Positions 7,688 through 16,774 of a DNA stretch of 18,081 bases are shown here, piece after piece (within the stretch, counting starts at the first letter, position 1; every line of letters starts with the position of its first letter). The notes below the pieces were generated by a model. It was not told where the DNA came from. It saw only the letters and a list, made by a program, of their open reading frames with translations, and searched no databases. The stretch spans positions 1-18,081 of the forward strand of contig NYXF01000062.1 of NCBI GenBank assembly GCA_002685455.1, read 5' to 3'. The translations under genes were made by a program, and so were the position numbers. The DNA comes from Porticoccus sp. (GTDB taxonomy: Bacteria; Pseudomonadota; Gammaproteobacteria; Pseudomonadales; Porticoccaceae).

Positions 7688-10456
7688 TTAGAGGCTGATG
7701 ATTTTTTCTTTCTGTTGTAAAATTTTCACATGAGTTTTTTCCAACTCATACAGTCGGCCCTTTTCTGCGTCAACAATTTTTTGTGGGGCCTTGCTTGCGA
7801 AAGATTGGTTTGCCAACTTACTCTTTACACGGAGCAACTCATCCTCGATTTTGGTAAGTTCTCTATTAAGTCTTTTTATTTCTTCATCTTTGTCAATCAG
7901 TCCGTCCATAGGAATAAGGATTTCCATTTCGCCCAACAATGATGTTACTGAAGTGGGTGCTTCTTCATTATGATTAAGCCATATGATTTCTTCTAGATGC
8001 CCCATTTTGACTAGAAAGGCCTCATTTGCACGCAGCCGGCATTTATCTTTGCTGGAACCATTTTTTAGATAGACTTTTAATGGTTTGGCAGGCGAAATGT
8101 TCATCTCACCACGTATATTACGAACTCCTATTATAGCTTTTTTTAGCCATTCAATATTATCTTCAGCCTCCTTATCTATAAGTTTTTTATTTTCTATAGG
8201 GTAGGGCTGCAACATAATAGTTTTACCTTTTCTTCCAGCTAGAATCTTTAATTGTTGCCAAATCTCCTCAGTGATAAATGGCATAAATGGATGAGTCATT
8301 CTGAGGGTTTTTTCTAGCACTCTTATTAAGGTTCGACGGGTCCCAATTTTCATTTCTGGAGAGGTTTCATCACCCCACAAAACGGGCTTAGATAACTCTA
8401 AATACCAGTCACAGTATTCATTCCAAATAAATTCATAAATTGCTTGTGATGCCAGGTCAAATCTATAGTTTTTGATAGCGTCGGCCACTTCCTTTTCGGC
8501 TTGCTGTAGGCGGCTAATAATCCAGCGATCTGGCAAAGATAGCTGATAATTTTTATGATCATTTTGCCCACAATCTTGATCCTTAGTATTCATGAGAACA
8601 TAACGAGCAGCATTCCATATTTTATTACAAAAGTTACGAAAACCCTCAATTCTGCCTACATCAAAATTTATATCTCGTCCTGTTGATGCCAGAGAGTAGT
8701 ATGTAAATCGGAGTGCGTCTGTTCCATATGCTTCTATCCCTTTTGAAAACTCCTTTCTAGTTTGCTGCTCAATTTTTTTACGTAACTTTGGTAACATCAT
8801 TCCTGAAGTTCTTTTTTTGATAAGCGGCTCTAATTCAATACCATCGATCAAATCGATAGGATCTAGGACATTGCCCTTTGATTTGGACATTTTTTGACCA
8901 TGACTATCACGCACTAAGCCATGGACAAAAACTGTTTTAAATGGAACATCTTTTACAAAATACAGGCTCATCATTATCATTCTAGCCACCCAAAAGAAAA
9001 TAATATCGAACCCAGTAACTAAAACACTAGTAGGGTGATGCTTCTCTAAAAATTTATTATTTTTTGGCCACCCAAGTGTTCCAAAAGTCCAGAGGCTTGA
9101 GGAAAACCAAGTATCTAAAACATCGCTATCTCGCTTCAACTTTAAATTGCCAAGATTATTTTTTTTTCGCACTTCTTCTTCAGTTTTTCCAACATATATA
9201 TTTTCTTTATCGTCATACCAGGCAGGAATTTGGTGGCCCCACCAAAGTTGTCGGGAAATACACCAGTCTTGAATATCTCTCATCCAAGAAAAATACATAT
9301 TCTCATATTGTTTAGGAACAAACTTAATATCCCCATTTTCAACTGCAGTTAATGCTTTCTTAGCTAGAGGGGCTGCTTTAACGTACCACTGATCAGTTAG
9401 ATAGGGCTCTATTATTTCACCAGACCGATCACCTCGGGGGATTTTTATTTTATGAGCATCAATTTTTTTAAGCAAACCTAAACTATCTAGGTCAGATACA
9501 ATTTTTTCCCTAGCGTCGAATCTATCCATCCCAACATAAGCATCGGGGACATTTGTATTTAGTCGGGCATCATCATCAAATATGTTAACTGTGGGTAATT
9601 TATGACGCTTTCCCATCTCATAATCATTAAAATCGTGAGCTGGAGTTATTTTTACACAACCCGTACCAAAATTCTTATCAACGTAGTCATCTGCTATTAT
9701 AGGAATTTCAATCTCAACAATAGGTAAAATAACATACTTACCGATAAGATCTTTATATCTTGAATCTTCGGGGTGAACTGCAACTGCTGCATCACCTAAC
9801 ATAGTTTCAGGGCGGGTAGTAGCAACAGTCAAGTATCCACTTCCATCAGATATCGGATAGCTGAAATGCCATAATTTTCCATCCTCCTCTTCTGAAATTA
9901 CCTCGAGATCAGATACAGCGGTATGTAATTTTGGATCCCAATTAACTAGTCTTTTCCCCCTATATATTAAATTATCTTCATACATTTTGATAAAGGCTTC
10001 TTGAACAGCATCAGAAAATCCATCATCCATAGTAAACCGTTCTCTAGACCAATCGACTGACGAACCTAAGCGACGAAGTTGTTTTGTTATAGCACCACCT
10101 GACTCTTCTTTCCAGGCCCAAACCCTTTTGATGAATTCATCCCTACCTAAGTCATGACGGGTGACCCCTTCCTGACCTAGAAGTCGTTCTACAACCATTT
10201 GTGTTGCGATTCCGGCATGATCTGTTCCAACCTGCCATAGAGTATCATCACCCTTCATCCTCTTGTAACGTATGAGGGCATCCATTATTGCTTCTTGAAA
10301 ACCATGCCCCATATGGAGGTTACCAGTTACATTTGGCGGGGGAATTGCTATGCAGAAAGAAGACGATTTGCTCCCAGCAGGTTTAAAATAACCATGATTT
10401 TCCCATGATTTATACCATTGGGTTTCGATGTCTTTTGGGCGATATGTCTTTTCCAT
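7688..10456 (-). CDS. valS: Valyl-tRNA synthetase
   Basis: ValRS is a class I synthetase that charges tRNA-Val and hydrolyses mischarged Thr-tRNA-Val. The HIGH-type motif is HMGH at residues 48-51 after PPPNVTGNL. The editing domain includes [24 protein letters not shown] is at about 522-526, followed by KGNVLDP. The anticodon-binding helical domain holds [15 protein letters not shown], and the last ~65 residues form the ValRS coiled-coil tRNA-binding arm ([20 protein letters not shown] and following). The 922-residue length is normal (E. coli 951). The start ATG at 10456 has a purine-rich AGAAAGA just upstream. It is the last gene of the pepA-holC-valS group, a conserved gammaproteobacterial order. 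The 144-base gap after holC leaves room for its own promoter, but I could not pick one with confidence. Confidence 0.97.
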   Translation of the reverse strand: MEKTYRPKDIETQWYKSWENHGYFKPAGSKSSSFCIAIPPPNVTGNLHMGHGFQEAIMDALIRYKRMKGDDTLWQVGTDHAGIATQMVVERLLGQEGVTRHDLGRDEFIKRVWAWKEESGGAITKQLRRLGSSVDWSRERFTMDDGFSDAVQEAFIKMYEDNLIYRGKRLVNWDPKLHTAVSDLEVISEEEDGKLWHFSYPISDGSGYLTVATTRPETMLGDAAVAVHPEDSRYKDLIGKYVILPIVEIEIPIIADDYVDKNFGTGCVKITPAHDFNDYEMGKRHKLPTVNIFDDDARLNTNVPDAYVGMDRFDAREKIVSDLDSLGLLKKIDAHKIKIPRGDRSGEIIEPYLTDQWYVKAAPLAKKALTAVENGDIKFVPKQYENMYFSWMRDIQDWCISRQLWWGHQIPAWYDDKENIYVGKTEEEVRKKNNLGNLKLKRDSDVLDTWFSSSLWTFGTLGWPKNNKFLEKHHPTSVLVTGFDIIFFWVARMIMMSLYFVKDVPFKTVFVHGLVRDSHGQKMSKSKGNVLDPIDLIDGIELEPLIKKRTSGMMLPKLRKKIEQQTRKEFSKGIEAYGTDALRFTYYSLASTGRDINFDVGRIEGFRNFCNKIWNAARYVLMNTKDQDCGQNDHKNYQLSLPDRWIISRLQQAEKEVADAIKNYRFDLASQAIYEFIWNEYCDWYLELSKPVLWGDETSPEMKIGTRRTLIRVLEKTLRMTHPFMPFITEEIWQQLKILAGRKGKTIMLQPYPIENKKLIDKEAEDNIEWLKKAIIGVRNIRGEMNISPAKPLKVYLKNGSSKDKCRLRANEAFLVKMGHLEEIIWLNHNEEAPTSVTSLLGEMEILIPMDGLIDKDEEIKRLNRELTKIEDELLRVKSKLANQSFASKAPQKIVDAEKGRLYELEKTHVKILQQKEKIISL

Positions 10457-10600
10457 GATCTTTCTTTTTTTATTATTTAGATGAGTTAAAACTACCGATC
10501 AATATTGATAAGCAAAAATAAAGAATTTTTCAACTCACAGATTATAAATGGATCAGCAGTGTAGAGTCGATCAACTTCTATTTAATGATTAATTATTCAC

Positions 10601-11029
10601 TTAATTAGTCTCAGTTAAATCATAATATGCAATAGGATATCCGCGATTCCTATAAAAACTATACTGCTTCCTCTTACTATCGATAACTTCTTTTCCATCA
10701 TGTACGATTTCTATGACCTCCTTGAATCTTGAAAACCACTTTGGTGTAGATACATCTGATAAGTTTATTAAGAGATGATCGTGAATACCTGGTTTATGAT
10801 CATGATTGATAGCTATAGATGATGACGGTGCACTTTCGATATGATGAGGAATGAAAGCTGTAGGCTCAAAGCCCCAAAGTTTTTCATCGATTTTATTTGA
10901 GGTATCTTCATCAGGAGTATTTATTAGTACAGAAAAATTCTTCTTATAAGCTTTCGCAGTCAACTGGCATGTAAATAACAATAATGAGTCATAATCACCC
11001 TTTATTCGGTAAAAAATAATATTAGTCAT
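10601..11029 (-). CDS. holC: DNA polymerase III chi subunit
   Basis: Chi joins the clamp-loader complex through psi and contacts single-stranded DNA-binding protein, linking the replisome to SSB-coated template. The protein has 142 residues (E. coli 147). Family features visible are a short N-terminal strand (TNIIFYRI), a cysteine-bearing helix (LLFTCQLTAKAYKKN), the DEKLWGFEPTAFIPH segment, which matches DE.LW....SF.PH in E. coli HolC, HDHLLINLSD, and a C-terminal block ending RNRGYPIAYYDL, comparable to YR..GFNLN. I chose ATG 11029, since MTNIIFYRI matches the usual start; the frame could also begin at ATG 11041. The gene overlaps the end of pepA by eight bases, so it is probably translationally coupled to it. 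Identification rests on motif pattern plus position between pepA and valS, which is strong context. Confidence 0.9.
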   Translation of the reverse strand: MTNIIFYRIKGDYDSLLLFTCQLTAKAYKKNFSVLINTPDEDTSNKIDEKLWGFEPTAFIPHHIESAPSSSIAINHDHKPGIHDHLLINLSDVSTPKWFSRFKEVIEIVHDGKEVIDSKRKQYSFYRNRGYPIAYYDLTETN

Positions 11030-12539
11030 TAGCTGCTTCATCTATCAAGAACTGAGATAATAATGGAACTGGTCTTCCAGTGGATCCTTTATTATTTCCA
11101 CTCATCCATGCTGTTCCTGCTATATCTAGATGGGCCCAGTCATAGTCTTTTGTGAAGCGAGCAAGAAAACAGGCAGCAGTAATTGTTCCAGCTGAACGAC
11201 CGCCAATATTAGCCATATCAGCAAAATTACTTTTTAATTGAGAATCATATTCGCCCCAGAGTGGAAGCCGCCATACCCTGTCAGTACTTTTTTCCCCAGC
11301 AGCCTCTAATTTTTCTGCAAGAATATCATTATTGCTGAGCAGACCAGAGGCATGACTACCTAAGGCCATTACACATGCTCCTGTAAGAGTTGCAATATCT
11401 ATGACATTTTTTGGTTTAAATCGAGCTGCATATGTTAAGGCATCACAAAGAATCAGGCGACCCTCAGCATCAGTGTTTAAAATTTCAATGGTTTGGCCTG
11501 ACATACTTTTTACAATATCACCGGGCTTAATTGCTTTACCGCCGGGCATATTCTCTACAGCAGGTATAATTCCAATTACATTAATATCTAAATCTATATT
11601 AACCAGCATAGAAAAAACACCTAAAACTGAGGCTGCACCACACATATCGTATTTCATTTCGTCCATTGCAGCACCAGGTTTGAGGCTTATTCCGCCTGAA
11701 TCAAAAGTGATACCTTTTCCAACAAGCACGATAGGTTTCGATTTTTTATTACTGCATCCATAGTATTTGAGAGTAATCATTTTTGCAGGTTGCTGGGTGC
11801 CAGCTGTGACCGATAAAAGTGAGTTCATACCAAGATTTTTCATCTCAGCTTCATTCATCACATCACATGTTAATTTAGAGTGACCTGCAGCGATCTTCTT
11901 TGCCTCTTTCGCTAAAAAAGACGGTGTACATATATTTCCCGGTAGGTCTCCAAGGTATTTTGATAGATTCATACCTTTTGATATTGACATACCTAATGCA
12001 CAAGAATATTTTGTTTTCTTCAAGCTTTGTCCTTTTGGAATAACAATCAGAACTTTTTTCAGTGAACAACTCTGTTTATCTAGAGTTTTCATTGCATCCG
12101 AAAAATAACTTTTCTCAGCAAGAACTTGAGATATTTTTTGAGCTTGCCAGATCTTATCTCTACCAACTACATCGACATTTTGAATTGCGATTACAGCATT
12201 CTTGATAGGCAAGCTTCTTATTTTATTGCCAATTATATGTGTGAGGTTCAAAAACATTTGCTCATTTAATGCTTTATCACCTGTGCTTACTAGTAGTAAT
12301 CTTTTTGCTTCGAGACTTTTTGGGTCATTAATTACAAGGGAGCTCCCCAATTTGTTTTGAATATCATCACTTTCTTGAAGTTTTGTGACTAACTCCATAA
12401 TTTCATTCCCTAGATATTGAGACGAGTCATCAATAGCTAGTTGACGAATATTACTATGATCTTTTTGATTGCTTAGGATAAACACTAAGCATTCAGTTTT
12501 TTTTGAACTGAGATTACAAGTGGTCGCATTAATTTGCAT
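11022..12539 (-). CDS. pepA: Cytosol (leucyl) aminopeptidase PepA
   Basis: PepA is a hexameric M17 aminopeptidase with two divalent metals that removes N-terminal residues from peptides. The E. coli enzyme also binds DNA in plasmid dimer resolution and carAB control. The signature NTDAEGRL is at residues 355-362. Predicted metal ligands are Lys275, Asp280 (GKGITFDSGGISLKP), Asp298 (MKYDMCGAA), Asp357 and Glu359, with Arg361 catalytic. The N-terminal ~170 residues are the divergent regulatory domain. The 505-residue length is normal (E. coli 503). ATG 12539 is preceded by a good ribosome binding site (GGAG five bases away). The gene heads the pepA-holC-valS group and diverges from lptF across 132 bases. 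Confidence 0.97.
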   Translation of the reverse strand: MQINATTCNLSSKKTECLVFILSNQKDHSNIRQLAIDDSSQYLGNEIMELVTKLQESDDIQNKLGSSLVINDPKSLEAKRLLLVSTGDKALNEQMFLNLTHIIGNKIRSLPIKNAVIAIQNVDVVGRDKIWQAQKISQVLAEKSYFSDAMKTLDKQSCSLKKVLIVIPKGQSLKKTKYSCALGMSISKGMNLSKYLGDLPGNICTPSFLAKEAKKIAAGHSKLTCDVMNEAEMKNLGMNSLLSVTAGTQQPAKMITLKYYGCSNKKSKPIVLVGKGITFDSGGISLKPGAAMDEMKYDMCGAASVLGVFSMLVNIDLDINVIGIIPAVENMPGGKAIKPGDIVKSMSGQTIEILNTDAEGRLILCDALTYAARFKPKNVIDIATLTGACVMALGSHASGLLSNNDILAEKLEAAGEKSTDRVWRLPLWGEYDSQLKSNFADMANIGGRSAGTITAACFLARFTKDYDWAHLDIAGTAWMSGNNKGSTGRPVPLLSQFLIDEAAND

Positions 12540-12567
12540 TTTTTCTCCAAAATTTAGTTGGCTAGGA

Positions 12568-12595
12568 ATTTTAATCGACGTACATTTACTAACAA
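12568..12595 (-). promoter_or_regulatory. Candidate sigma-70 promoter for pepA-holC
   Basis: Read on the minus strand, TTGTTA (12595-12590) and TAAAAT (12573-12568) are separated by 16 bases, and the pepA start follows 28 bases downstream. This is a good fit to the sigma-70 consensus in the right place, but AT-rich spacer produces such matches easily. Confidence 0.45.
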
Positions 12596-12621
12596 TTTTT
12601 TTTTTAATCTTTATAATTACT

Positions 12622-12650
12622 TTGACTTGAAATTTATTTGTATATATTAA
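12622..12650 (+). promoter_or_regulatory. Candidate sigma-70 promoter for lptF-lptG
   Basis: TTGACT (12622-12627) is followed by TATATT (12643-12648, 15-base spacer) or TATTAA (12645-12650, 17-base spacer), about 22 bases before the lptF start. The -35 element is one base from consensus. It shares the divergent intergenic region with the pepA promoter candidate. Confidence 0.5.
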
Positions 12651-12671
12651 AGCATAATAGGAATCTTTCTA

Positions 12672-13778
12672 TTGCTAATTTTTCGATATCTTGCGCGTGA
12701 TTTTTTAAGTTCAGCTTCTGCAGTAACAATCGTGCTGTTAATGATTGTCATGAGTGGTCGATTTGTGAAATATCTCGCCGAGGCGGCAGCTGGTGACATG
12801 GATGCAGGAATCCTATTCTCTTTGATCGGTTATCGTCTTCCAGGTTTCTTAGAGTTAATTATACCCCTCGCATGTTTTTTAGGAATCCTCTTGGCTTATG
12901 GGCGCTTGTATGTTCAAAGTGAAATGACAGTAATGATTGCTTGCGGGATGAGTCAAACTAAGCTAGTTATTTATACATTGATTCCAGCGGTCTTAATAGC
13001 TATTTTAGCGTCTTACCTAAGCCTTTTTGCTACTCCCGATGGGGCGCGTAAAGTTGAGGTTTTAATTTCAGATCAAAATGAGAGAGGAGATTTAGATGGA
13101 ATGGCAGCAAGCCATTTTTATCCAATTCAGAAAGGTAAGGGCGTCACTTATACAGAAAAAATAAATGAAGATGGCCTGATGCTCGACGTTTTCCTTGCTG
13201 AGCATCACCCAGACACGGAAAATGGTGACCAGCTAATTTTAACTGTATCGAAAACTGGAGAACAAAAAAACTCTGACGAAGGCATGGACTATCTAGTTTT
13301 AAAGGACGGCTATCGTATTGAGGGTGTTCCCGGTCTTGCCAATTATAAAATAACTCGTTTTGAAGAATATGGCCAGTCTATGAAAAAGCAGGCTCCAGAC
13401 CGTCGTAACAGAAAAAAATACCAGATATTAACTACTTCGGAATTATTATTCTCCGAGGAGCGTGAGCAGCTTGCAGAACTTCAGTGGCGTTTTTCTGTTC
13501 CAATTTTGGTTTTAGTAATGAGTCTAATAGCTATACCGCTCAGCAAAACAAATCAAAGGCAAGGTAGATTCGCTAAAATGATTCCAGCGATTCTTCTTTA
13601 TATGGTTTACTTGGTTATGCTTAATAGTTCAAGAAGTGCATTAGAAGAGGGTATTATTCCTCCTTATATTGGACTGTGGTTCGTTCACTTACTATTCTTC
13701 TTTATAGCAGTATTTTTACTATGCTATCCATCTATGAAACTTTGGTTTAATCGAAACACACCGCTGGTGAGAAGATGA
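12672..13778 (+). CDS. lptF: LPS export permease LptF
   Basis: LptF and LptG are the membrane half of the LptB2FG ABC transporter, which extracts lipopolysaccharide from the inner membrane and passes it to LptC/LptA. The 368-residue protein (E. coli 366) has the family layout: three N-terminal membrane helices (about residues 12-35, 50-78 and 95-122), a periplasmic beta-jellyroll (about 125-265), and three C-terminal helices (about 270-290, 300-320, 330-352). The segment between helices 2 and 3, RLYVQSEMTVMIACGMSQ, is the coupling region that contacts LptB and is strongly conserved in LptF. Translation starts at TTG 12672 (MLIFRYLARDFL), with AGGA at 12659-12662 nine bases upstream. The stop overlaps the lptG start by ATGA. 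Confidence 0.95.
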   Translation: MLIFRYLARDFLSSASAVTIVLLMIVMSGRFVKYLAEAAAGDMDAGILFSLIGYRLPGFLELIIPLACFLGILLAYGRLYVQSEMTVMIACGMSQTKLVIYTLIPAVLIAILASYLSLFATPDGARKVEVLISDQNERGDLDGMAASHFYPIQKGKGVTYTEKINEDGLMLDVFLAEHHPDTENGDQLILTVSKTGEQKNSDEGMDYLVLKDGYRIEGVPGLANYKITRFEEYGQSMKKQAPDRRNRKKYQILTTSELLFSEEREQLAELQWRFSVPILVLVMSLIAIPLSKTNQRQGRFAKMIPAILLYMVYLVMLNSSRSALEEGIIPPYIGLWFVHLLFFFIAVFLLCYPSMKLWFNRNTPLVRR

Positions 13779-15109
13779 AAAAATTCATATCATCCCCTGA
13801 GCGAAAAAAGCTTACTCTTTCTATTATGATGAAGTTAAAATCTTTAAGGGTATCAATACCTAATAAAATTGAATACTTGTTAGATCGCGTAAAAAAACTA
13901 CCTAGTTTTATTTTTTCCATGACTAGATCGATAGGAGGTGATTTAAAAGACTTAGCCAAGCACATAAGACAAGAGGGTATACCGATAAAAAGACTCTCCC
14001 GTTTTCTCATAAGTTTACCATCACGCCTTTTCGAGGATTTAAAATCGACGAAAAGGATATCATCATATATATCCATTTCAGTAGTTGGGGCTATAGGTCT
14101 AGTACTATTAATTATTGTAACACTTGACTGTGTTGGAGCTATGATTGATGGAGCTGGTGACGTAACAGCAGAATATAACTTTCTTCAAGTATTAATTTAT
14201 GTTGCTTTGACAGTACCTGGTAGGATTTATGAATTTCTCCCAACAGCATCTCTAATTGGCTGCCTAGTAGGTTTAGGGGCGCTAGCAAATAATTCTGAAT
14301 TAATTGTTATCAGAGCCGCAGGACTTTCTGTGATGCGCATTGTCTGGATAGTTCTGCGACCGATTTTATTTCTTGTTCTAATTGGTGTACTTTTTGGTGA
14401 ATATGTTGTTCCACATACCGAAAAATACGCGGAAAGTAGACGGATGTTATTAACAAAAGATAAAGTAGCTCAGGGTTCTGCTAGTGGTCTCTGGAACAAA
14501 GAGGGAAACGAATTCACCCATATCGCAGCAATTTTTCCTGGCGGTGAATTGTTTGGAGTTACTAGATACGAGTTTGATGAAAATCATGTACTAAAAAAAG
14601 CTAGCTTTTCTGATAAGGCGTCATTTCAAAACGGAACTTGGGTAGAAGAATTTGGAGCAGCGACTTATTTTGAAGCCAATAACACCAGAGTAGAAACTTT
14701 TATTCAGAGAATTTGGACGACTGAATTATCACCAGAACTTCTTAATATAGCTTCTCTTCCATCTGAGTCGCTCTCCATGAGAGACTTAAGCAAGCATAGT
14801 AGTTATTTAAACGACCAGGGTCAAAATGCCTCAAGATATGAGTTAGATTTTTGGCGAAAGGCTCTTCAGCCATTAACAATTATTGGTTTAATTTTAATTG
14901 CCAGTTCGTTTATCTTTGGCCCATTGCGAAGAGTTTCAATGGGCTATCGTGTTTTTGCGGGAGTAGTCGTTGGGATTGTATTTAGAATAAGTCAGGATTT
15001 GCTAGGTCCCGCTAGCATAGTGTTTGGTTTTTCTCCTTTTATAGCAGTTATTTTTCCTGCAATTATCTGTTCTTTAATTGGTATTTTCTTACTAAAAAAA
15101 TCCTCCTAA
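13775..15109 (+). CDS. lptG: LPS export permease LptG with long basic N-terminal extension
   Basis: This is the partner of LptF in lipopolysaccharide extraction. From about residue 88 the protein follows the family: first helix (SYISISVVGAIGLVLLIIV), a paired helix region with VPGRIYEFLPTASLIGCLVGLG, the LptB-coupling segment ANNSELIVIRAAGLSVMRI, a periplasmic jellyroll with SASGLWNKEGNEFTHI, and C-terminal helices with FGPLRRVSMGYRVFAG. Total length is 444 residues against about 355-360 usually; the excess is an N-terminal region of about 85 residues, rich in Lys/Arg and amphipathic, predicted cytoplasmic. The ATG at 13775 overlaps the lptF stop (ATGA) and has GGTGAG just upstream, so it looks like the true start. 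The only later Met before the membrane domain likely to serve (codon 49, ATG 13919) has no ribosome binding site and still leaves about 40 extra residues. Confidence 0.93.
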   Translation: MKKFISSPERKKLTLSIMMKLKSLRVSIPNKIEYLLDRVKKLPSFIFSMTRSIGGDLKDLAKHIRQEGIPIKRLSRFLISLPSRLFEDLKSTKRISSYISISVVGAIGLVLLIIVTLDCVGAMIDGAGDVTAEYNFLQVLIYVALTVPGRIYEFLPTASLIGCLVGLGALANNSELIVIRAAGLSVMRIVWIVLRPILFLVLIGVLFGEYVVPHTEKYAESRRMLLTKDKVAQGSASGLWNKEGNEFTHIAAIFPGGELFGVTRYEFDENHVLKKASFSDKASFQNGTWVEEFGAATYFEANNTRVETFIQRIWTTELSPELLNIASLPSESLSMRDLSKHSSYLNDQGQNASRYELDFWRKALQPLTIIGLILIASSFIFGPLRRVSMGYRVFAGVVVGIVFRISQDLLGPASIVFGFSPFIAVIFPAIICSLIGIFLLKKSS

Positions 15110-15155
15110 CTAATTATAAAAATTTTCCTTAGTCAGCTGAGATGAATTTCAATTT

Positions 15156-15626
15156 TCAACGTTTTTTGACAACAATAATCGAAGTATCAGTCAAGATGTC
15201 ATGAATACATCTACCTTTTTTATCAAATAAGCACCAAAGATATCCAAGTCCCAGACACCCAAACGAGATATGAGCAACGAGGCATCGAAAAAAACACCTC
15301 CTTAGTGTTAAGTCTTCCTGCTTCTTGACATGCAGATGAAGCTTCCAAGACTTCATACCAAGAGTCTGTCCTTTTCTATGCCAGCACCATACATAAAAAG
15401 TAATACAACTTAACCACATACCAAGTGTAATGAAAACTTGTAGGATACCGCTTGGCGCTTGCATTGTGTCATCACCTAGTAATTTCCTTAACAGAAATAC
15501 AATAATTCCAAAAGCAAAAATTATTCCTACAAGCAACATGGAGTCATATAATATTGCCATTAGTCTCCTAATTAAATTTCCAGGTTCTTTTGGGCTATCA
15601 TCCAGTTTATTCATATGAAAACTCAT
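15156..15626 (-). CDS. RDD-family membrane protein
   Basis: This is a 156-residue inner-membrane protein of the RDD family, named for conserved Arg and Asp residues. Here they appear as the Arg in NLIRRLMAILYDSMLL with Asp in YDS, and the late Asp in HDILTDTSIIVV. Three hydrophobic segments can be seen: about residues 24-46 (LYDSMLLVGIIFAFGIIVFLL), 60-82 (ILQVFITLGMWLSCITFYVWCW) and 112-132 (LVAHISFGCLGLGYLWCLF). The GQTLGMKSWKLHL segment between them is typical. RDD proteins next to lptG are common in Gammaproteobacteria; the molecular function is poorly defined, and ion transport or membrane quality roles have been proposed. The start may be ATG 15626 or ATG 15614, the latter preceded by GAG seven bases away. 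The gene converges on lptG with 46 bases between stops. Confidence 0.85.
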   Translation of the reverse strand: MSFHMNKLDDSPKEPGNLIRRLMAILYDSMLLVGIIFAFGIIVFLLRKLLGDDTMQAPSGILQVFITLGMWLSCITFYVWCWHRKGQTLGMKSWKLHLHVKKQEDLTLRRCFFRCLVAHISFGCLGLGYLWCLFDKKGRCIHDILTDTSIIVVKKR

Positions 15627-15781
15627 ACATTGTTTTAAGCTGCAATTTTATTAAGAACATATTTTTAATGTAAAATGTTAACAAGCATGTTGAATAATTA
15701 ATATATTATCGAGGATTTTTTTGGTTTATTTCTTATGAAAAATTTCCATTAAGCTTTCACTGAAAATTAGAGGATTACATA

Positions 15782-16057
15782 ATGAGTTCTATTTCAATAA
15801 GTAAATCGCATAATATGAGTAATATGCAGCTTCAATCTTTAGTTGAAGGCTTAGGTAGGGATCTTCAATTGAAATACGGTGGTAATTATCAGATCAAGGA
15901 TAACCTTGTTACTTATACATACAGCGGCATAAAAGCCCAAATAAGTTTCGATAAACTGGAAGTAAACATCCAGGCCTCACTGGGGTTTATGATGACAGCA
16001 TTTAAGGGGGCGATAGAAGAAAAGATTAACTTGTATCTAGAGGAGAAAATCTCATAA
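15782..16057 (+). CDS. Polyhydroxyalkanoic acid system family protein
   Basis: This 91-residue soluble protein has the pattern of the PHA_gran_rgn family (polyhydroxyalkanoic acid system protein): SISISKSHNMSNMQLQSLVE at the start, GRDLQLKYGGNYQIKDNLVTY, a strand with SGIKAQISF, a strand with EVNIQASLGFMM, and a C-terminal helix FKGAIEEKINLYLEEKI. Members occur with PHA genes in some bacteria but are also found where no PHA synthase is known, so the name does not prove granule formation here; no phaC is in the window. ATG 15782 follows the purine-rich stretch AGAGGATTACATA (AGAGGA eight bases away), a good ribosome binding site. It is divergent from the RDD gene across 155 bases and convergent with the next gene, 28 bases between stops. 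Confidence 0.75.
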   Translation: MSSISISKSHNMSNMQLQSLVEGLGRDLQLKYGGNYQIKDNLVTYTYSGIKAQISFDKLEVNIQASLGFMMTAFKGAIEEKINLYLEEKIS

Positions 16058-16085
16058 CTAATATCTCTTAAATAAATTTCCCCAA

Positions 16086-16484
16086 TTATTTATTACACAC
16101 TCCAAAAATGCGCATTTGCCCGCCCCTATGACCTACATCAACATCGAACTTCATCGGAGCAATGCCGGTATGAACTACAAATTCTCTAGATACAATTTTG
16201 TACGTAAACATTACCGTTGGATTTCGGGCTTTAATTTGGTGTCCATTTCTTTGGATGATATCGAGTGGAATAGAGCCAAAGCCGCTAACACTTGGATTTG
16301 TTACAACGATTTTATCTCCATTAATTTTAATTTTTACGGTACCCCCAGCAACATCTATGGATCTGCCAGCACCGGTTTTATATACCTCCTTAACAGGACA
16401 AACATACAGTTCTTCAGCATAATTTTTTTCAGCTAATCCAATAGAAAAAGATAAAATAAGCATAAATGAGATAATTTTATTCAT
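16086..16484 (-). CDS. Exported hypothetical protein
   Basis: This is a 132-residue protein with a clear N-terminal signal peptide (MNKIISFMLILSFSIGLA..., probable cleavage after NYA, leaving EELYVCPV). The mature part is beta-rich with alternating hydrophobic strands (GTVKIKINGDKIVVTNPS, REFVVHTG) and ends GGQMRIFGVCNK. It holds two cysteines, one near each end of the mature chain (YVCPV and GVCNK), which could form a disulfide in the periplasm. I do not recognise the family. ATG 16484 is chosen because it places the signal peptide at the very start; the frame is open to a TTG at 16505 that would prepend seven residues. The gene points away from the sodN region, so the Fur-like sites at 16668-16712, about 190 bases upstream, might influence it too. 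Confidence 0.7.
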   Translation of the reverse strand: MNKIISFMLILSFSIGLAEKNYAEELYVCPVKEVYKTGAGRSIDVAGGTVKIKINGDKIVVTNPSVSGFGSIPLDIIQRNGHQIKARNPTVMFTYKIVSREFVVHTGIAPMKFDVDVGHRGGQMRIFGVCNK

Positions 16485-16667
16485 AGGCTTGGGTGTATCC
16501 CGCAATTCTTTTAATTATTAATAATAGCTTATGTTACTAAAATTAGCTTTATTTAAAAAAATCATATTAAGACTTAAATTTATATATCTACCAGTCAGCA
16601 ACATCAATAAAGTATAGATTAAATCTAAAAATAAACTAAATGCCAATACCTCTGGGGAATATATTTG

Positions 16668-16690
16668 TTGCAAATGATAATCATTTGCAA
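16668..16690. promoter_or_regulatory. Fur-box-like operator upstream of the sodN operon
   Basis: This 23-base inverted repeat is symmetrical except at its central base. Its 19-base core, gcaaatgataatcatttgc (16670-16688), matches the classical Fur box GATAATGATAATCATTATC at 15 of 19 positions by hand count, with the central 13 bases (aatgataatcatt) identical. It lies 84 bases before the first gene of the sodN operon. Related family members (Nur, Zur, Mur) recognise similar palindromes, so the sensed metal is not proven by sequence; the core favours Fur over the known gammaproteobacterial Zur pattern. Confidence 0.75.
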
Positions 16691-16693
16691 TTA

Positions 16694-16712
16694 GAATATG
16701 ATAATTATTCAA
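16694..16712. promoter_or_regulatory. Second, weaker Fur-box-like site
   Basis: The 19 bases gaatatgataattattcaa match the Fur consensus at 13 of 19 positions by hand count, including ATGATAAT in register. The site begins four bases after the strong palindrome. Tandem or overlapping Fur sites are common at strongly iron-repressed promoters. On its own, in AT-rich spacer, it would not be convincing. Confidence 0.4.
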
Positions 16713-16774
16713 TTATATGTTCGTCTTAATCTGCTATATCTATGGCATAGTGAATAATTTATTGAGGTAAGAAA

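Noticed and set aside
10498..10509. 12-base perfect palindrome (atcaatattgat) between holC and valS
   Set aside because: It is short and made of A/T-rich bases, and such palindromes arise by chance in this composition; no second copy or regulator was seen.
11401..11763. 120-codon open frame on the plus strand inside pepA
   Set aside because: It lies opposite the most conserved catalytic part of pepA, whose codon constraints create the open frame.
16116..16436. Plus-strand open frames opposite the exported hypothetical protein
   Set aside because: The minus-strand frame has a signal peptide and a protein-like composition; the opposing frames have neither.
16518..16712. 64-codon minus-strand frame in the sodN upstream region
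   Set aside because: It covers the Fur-like palindromes, has a composition typical of AT-rich spacer and lacks a ribosome binding site; the DNA is better explained as regulatory.
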